Both the position numbers and the translations under genes were made by a program. Below, in pieces: positions 6,830-8,988 of a stretch of 8,988 nt of DNA. Numbering within the stretch: position 1 is the first letter of the stretch; every line of letters starts with the position of its first letter. Source of the stretch: Desulfobacterales bacterium (GTDB lineage: Bacteria > Desulfobacterota > Desulfobacteria > Desulfobacterales > C00003060); the NCBI GenBank assembly GCA_030629475.1, contig DAOVOU010000057.1:1-8988 (forward strand), written 5' to 3'. The notes below the pieces were generated by a model. It did no database searches and was not told where the DNA came from. It saw only the letters and a list, made by a program, of their open reading frames with translations.

Positions 6830-6856
6830 TATAGCTCTTTATTCGCGTGGTTGCAA
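6828..6856 (-). promoter_or_regulatory. Candidate sigma70 promoter of tilS
   Basis: On the minus strand, TTGCAA (6851-6856, 4 of 6) and TATAGT (6828-6833, 5 of 6) are separated by exactly 17 bp. The -10 runs directly into the GTAAC terminus of the repeat element (TATAGTAAC). The start would fall near 6821, so almost all of the element would lie in the tilS leader. Confidence 0.55.
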
Positions 6857-6963
6857 CTTCAGAGGAAGGAGTAATGGAATTATTCCAATTGTGAGCGAAG
6901 CGAACTAACTTCAGTCGCCATGGAGCTTGAGTCAAGGGAAAAGAGGGTGGGGGACTACGGCGA

Positions 6964-7149
6964 TTAGCTCAAAAAGCGGCCTATGCCGTGCATACAAGTC
7001 GTCACGGGCTTGAGCCACGAGTACACAAGTCGCTCATAGTTGCGGCTCAGAGCCATAGAAAAGGGCCTGCTCAGACCTATATTAACCAGACGGCAATAAA
7101 GATGGAGCGGGTTCGATGCGTGTTGGAGCCAGAGGGCAAGACGTTCCAA
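6964..7149 (-). CDS. Small hypothetical protein (61 aa, NPLHLYCRL motif)
   Basis: A 61-residue frame runs from TTG at 7147-7149 to TAA at 6964-6966. It contains NPLHLYCRLVNIGLSRP followed by YERLVYSWLKP. The pattern NPLHxYCRL, then a Gly-Leu turn, then YExxxY, feels like a recurrent short protein of Desulfobacterota. That is recall, not a search result, and I know no function. The frame is closed by a stop just upstream, so it is not the tail of a larger intact gene. An AGGA lies about 10 bases before the TTG and a TTGACT-17-TAAAGA promoter is upstream (7198-7226), which supports a real gene. No signal peptide is evident; the helix-like middle is amphipathic. It could instead be a relic or chance ORF. 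Confidence 0.45.
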   Translation of the reverse strand: MERLALWLQHASNPLHLYCRLVNIGLSRPFSMALSRNYERLVYSWLKPVTTCMHGIGRFLS

Positions 7150-7197
7150 AAAGCGTATCCTGTTTACGGATTAATAAAACAGATAAAGTGGGCGTGC

Positions 7198-7226
7198 TCT
7201 TTACACCAAAAGAAAAAACAAGTCAA
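7198..7226 (-). promoter_or_regulatory. Candidate promoter of the 61-aa gene
   Basis: On the minus strand, TTGACT (7221-7226, 5 of 6) and TAAAGA (7198-7203) are separated by 17 bp, with a TGG just before the -10 as in some extended -10 sites. The predicted start near 7191 is about 40 nt upstream of the TTG start codon. The -10 match is weak. Confidence 0.35.
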
Positions 7227-7350
7227 GTGAAAAATGTTCTACATATAGTATTCTTATCCAGCTTGAAGCTATATATGGTACGCCTCCACAGCGGATTCCC
7301 CCTCTTTTCGGTCATTGCCCATTTTTTCTAAGTAAAGGACATTTTTTTGA

Positions 7351-7434
7351 CAGGATAAACTGGATTAACTGGATAAATGCCGACTTCGCCAAAGTAGCGT
7401 CAGCTACGTCGGCTGAATTTGAATGAATCCAGTT
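7351..7434. repeat. Inverted repeat with central hairpin (ACTGGATTA nonamers)
   Basis: The left arm has roughly 9-bp units (GGATAAACT, GGATTAACT, GGATAAAT). The right arm returns AATCCAGTT (7426-7434), the exact complement of AACTGGATT (7358-7366). Between them GCCGAC (7379-7384) pairs with GTCGGC (7408-7413), and GTAGC (7394-7398) pairs with GCTAC (7403-7407) around a GTCA loop; a 9-nt bulge lies on the left side. It sits about 75 bp upstream of the SRP RNA promoter. No coding function is seen from 7227 to 7509. Confidence 0.65.
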
Positions 7435-7509
7435 CATCAATAAAATTAATAACCTGCAGGATTTTGACGTTTCTAATTTTTTTGGCCTGTACTTAGCGAT
7501 TTTTTGCAG

Positions 7510-7538
7510 TTGAAATGAGGCCAAACTTAAGCTATATA
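7510..7538 (+). promoter_or_regulatory. Promoter of the SRP RNA gene
   Basis: TTGAAA (7510-7515, 5 of 6) is followed after 17 bp by TATATA (7533-7538). An overlapping TATAGT (7535-7540) is an alternative -10. The expected start, about 7 bp downstream, is 7545-7546, which coincides with the first base of the SRP RNA closing helix. That coincidence raises confidence in both features. Confidence 0.7.
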
Positions 7539-7545
7539 GTGGTTG

Positions 7546-7810
7546 CTTGGTTGCGCTAGGCGGGAAGCTAGCGGTGTCCTGTTACCCGAAATCCGCTTAA
7601 TGCGGGGCCGAATTCCCTTTTGAGGGCCTCCACTTCCATGTGCCAAGGGCTGTCCCAGGTCGGGCACCACGCAACAGGCGGTTACGAACTCCGTCAGATC
7701 CGGGAGGAAGCAGCGGTAAGTAATGCAGTCTGTGTCGTGGGCTGGCTTCGGCCGAATTATGATGGCTTGAGGTGCGTTGGAAAGGGTTCGATGAAGGGTG
7801 CGCAACCAAG
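7546..7810 (+). ncRNA. ffs: Signal recognition particle RNA, large bacterial type with Alu domain
   Basis: This RNA scaffolds Ffh for co-translational targeting of membrane proteins. The ends CTTGGTTGCGC (7546-7556) and GCGCAACCAAG (7800-7810) pair perfectly over 11 bp, giving a 265-nt RNA. The 5' part (GCGCTAGGCGGGAAGCTAGC, then CCCGAAATCCGC) matches the Alu domain of the Bacillus subtilis scRNA as I remember it. The S-domain helix 8 is clear at 7694-7715: CAGATCC, GNRA-type loop GGGA (7702-7705), then GGAAGCAGCGG with the asymmetric Ffh-binding loop. The length is close to the 271-nt B. subtilis RNA and far above the roughly 114-nt E. coli 4.5S RNA. No T-tract terminator is visible after it. 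Confidence 0.93.
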
Positions 7811-7949
7811 TTCTATGACCTCCCGCAAAACATCGCCTTTTGTCCAAGCCCTAAACAGACCTATTACCTGTGTAGTACTCTATCCAGCGTCATTCCAAAA
7901 AATCAAGCTGCTCTTTTCAGTCACAGATTGATAAAATATGTAACATACT

Positions 7950-8918
7950 ATGTATTCTATGACCCCGAGACGATACAACGATTTCAACAGTTATCTCAGG
8001 AAACGCTTTGGCTGCAGGGTCCAGAAGATTACAATAGATGCTGGCTTTTCCTGTCCGAACCGGGACGGAACCCTGTCCTTTAACGGGTGTATCTATTGCG
8101 ATGGTAAGGGCTCTGGTACTGGAGCGGCCCGCATGGCCGAATCAATCAAGAAACAGATTCAGCAGGCAAAAGCTCGCTTGGCAGCCCGGTACAAGGCCCG
8201 GAAGTACATAGCCTATTTTCAGGCGTTTACCAATACCTATGCCCCCTGCGATATCCTTCGCAGACGGTACGATGAGGCCCTGGCAGATTCCGAGATCGTG
8301 GGGCTTGCTATTGGCACCAGGCCGGACTGCGTTGACGAGGCAAAACTCAATCTGATTGAAGAATATACGGCCACACATATGGTTTGGATTGAATACGGAC
8401 TTCAATCTATACACAACCGAACGCTAGAAAAGATCAATAGGAGACACACGTTTGAGGATTTTGTTCGAGCTGTGAGGACGACCGAAGGTCGAAACATACT
8501 AATTTGTGCCCATGTCATCTTGGGGCTTCCGGGCGAATCCAGGGCTGATGTCCTTGATACAGCCACAGCCTTAGCTGACCTGGGCATAGACGGCGTCAAG
8601 ATTCACAGCTTGTATATCCTTAGAGAAACTCCACTGGCGCGGCTTTTTGAGGCGGGCGGTTGTACAGCTCTGGACCAGGAGACCTACGTGGAGTGGGTGG
8701 CGGCGTTCTTAGAACGTCTTTCGCCCAGTATCATTGTACAACGTCTTACCGGAGATCCCGACCCCTCGGCCCTTCTTGCCCCTGAGTGGAGCTTAAAGAA
8801 ACAGCAGACCCTTTCCCTTATCCAAAAAACGCTGGAGGCCAGAGATAGTTGGCAGGGGAAACTGTACACGCCTCTTGACAAAATCCCAAGTGGTTCTTAT
8901 GTTGGTAGCAACTCTTGA
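7950..8918 (+). CDS. yhcC: Radical SAM protein, YhcC/TIGR01212 family
   Basis: The 322-residue product matches the YhcC/TIGR01212 radical SAM family, related to the Elp3-like radical SAM core. The [4Fe-4S] cysteines are Cys35, Cys47 and Cys50 in CPNRDG...CIYC, the family's wider spacing instead of CX3CX2C. Other signatures are the N-terminal RYNDFNSYLRKRFG, YFQAFTNTYAP (about 104-114), the GTRPDC segment (about 132-137), WIEYGLQSIHN (about 155-165) and HVILGLPGES (about 198-207). Length is normal for the family. The substrate is not established to my knowledge. The start is ATG 7950-7952; an in-frame ATG at 7959 is an alternative and neither has a good Shine-Dalgarno sequence. It lies 139 bp after the SRP RNA on the same strand and may be read from that promoter, since no terminator is visible between them. 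Confidence 0.93.
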   Translation: MYSMTPRRYNDFNSYLRKRFGCRVQKITIDAGFSCPNRDGTLSFNGCIYCDGKGSGTGAARMAESIKKQIQQAKARLAARYKARKYIAYFQAFTNTYAPCDILRRRYDEALADSEIVGLAIGTRPDCVDEAKLNLIEEYTATHMVWIEYGLQSIHNRTLEKINRRHTFEDFVRAVRTTEGRNILICAHVILGLPGESRADVLDTATALADLGIDGVKIHSLYILRETPLARLFEAGGCTALDQETYVEWVAAFLERLSPSIIVQRLTGDPDPSALLAPEWSLKKQQTLSLIQKTLEARDSWQGKLYTPLDKIPSGSYVGSNS

Positions 8919-8988
8919 CCGGTTAACTATATCAAATCAAACAAAATGGAAATTTTGGCATCCTTCATTTTCGCCACAAAGTAGTTTA

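Noticed and set aside
6741..6935. Minus-strand frame of 64 codons containing KLVRFAHNWNN
   Set aside because: It runs through the tilS promoter and into the repeat element. The segment GAGCGAAGCGAAC looks like a dispersed repeat rather than a conserved gene, and I cannot support a function.
7080..7130. tRNA or tmRNA 3' end (GCGGGTTCGATG resembles a T-arm)
   Set aside because: The bases flanking the loop do not form a 5-bp T-stem, and no acceptor or D-arm partner could be found upstream.
7527..7931. Open frames of about 100 codons on both strands across the SRP RNA
   Set aside because: They overlap the structured SRP RNA, have no ribosome site or recognisable motif, and are explained as chance frames in a GC-balanced RNA gene.
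7811..7949. Intrinsic terminator after the SRP RNA or a promoter for yhcC
   Set aside because: No GC stem followed by a T-run and no convincing -35/-10 pair with correct spacing was seen; TTGTCC...TATTAC is too weak.

Overview
The window looks like chromosomal DNA of an anaerobic, sulfate-reducer-like bacterium, most plausibly Desulfobacterota (old Deltaproteobacteria). This is an inference from three things: the gene order tilS-ftsH-folP-ybbR, a large Alu-domain SRP RNA, and an abundance of short-period repeat arrays in the gaps. No taxonomic search was possible.

Positions 303-6722 hold a leftward (minus-strand) housekeeping cluster, read in the order tilS (tRNA-Ile lysidine synthetase), ftsH (membrane AAA+ zinc protease), folP (dihydropteroate synthase), ybbR/cdaR-like (membrane-anchored YbbR-domain protein) and coaX (type III pantothenate kinase). 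ybbR and coaX are separated by 4 bases and are surely co-transcribed. The other junctions carry repeat elements. Sigma70-like promoters can be read upstream of tilS (6828-6856) and ftsH (5217-5245). The diadenylate cyclase gene cdaA, commonly found beside ybbR, is not present here.

Positions 6830-7949 are mostly non-coding on the protein level. They hold a probable 61-residue minus-strand small gene with its own candidate promoter, an inverted repeat with a central hairpin, and then a plus-strand large SRP RNA (7546-7810). The SRP RNA has a well-placed promoter and a perfect 11-bp closing helix. Downstream on the plus strand is a complete YhcC/TIGR01212-type radical SAM gene (7950-8918). The last 70 bases show nothing recognisable.

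The most unusual content is the intergenic repeats. Nearly every gap in the cluster contains short tandem arrays with 7-, 8- or 9-bp units, and several are arranged as inverted arms that would fold into long hairpins. Four begin with GTAG at the foot, and those with GTTCAC units end in GTTAC. Different gaps use different unit sequences but the same architecture. One heptamer array, together with a small palindrome, lies inside the coding N-terminus of ybbR. These resemble short tandemly repeated repetitive (STRR) sequences or REP-type elements; a link to a REP-associated tyrosine transposase is a testable guess only.
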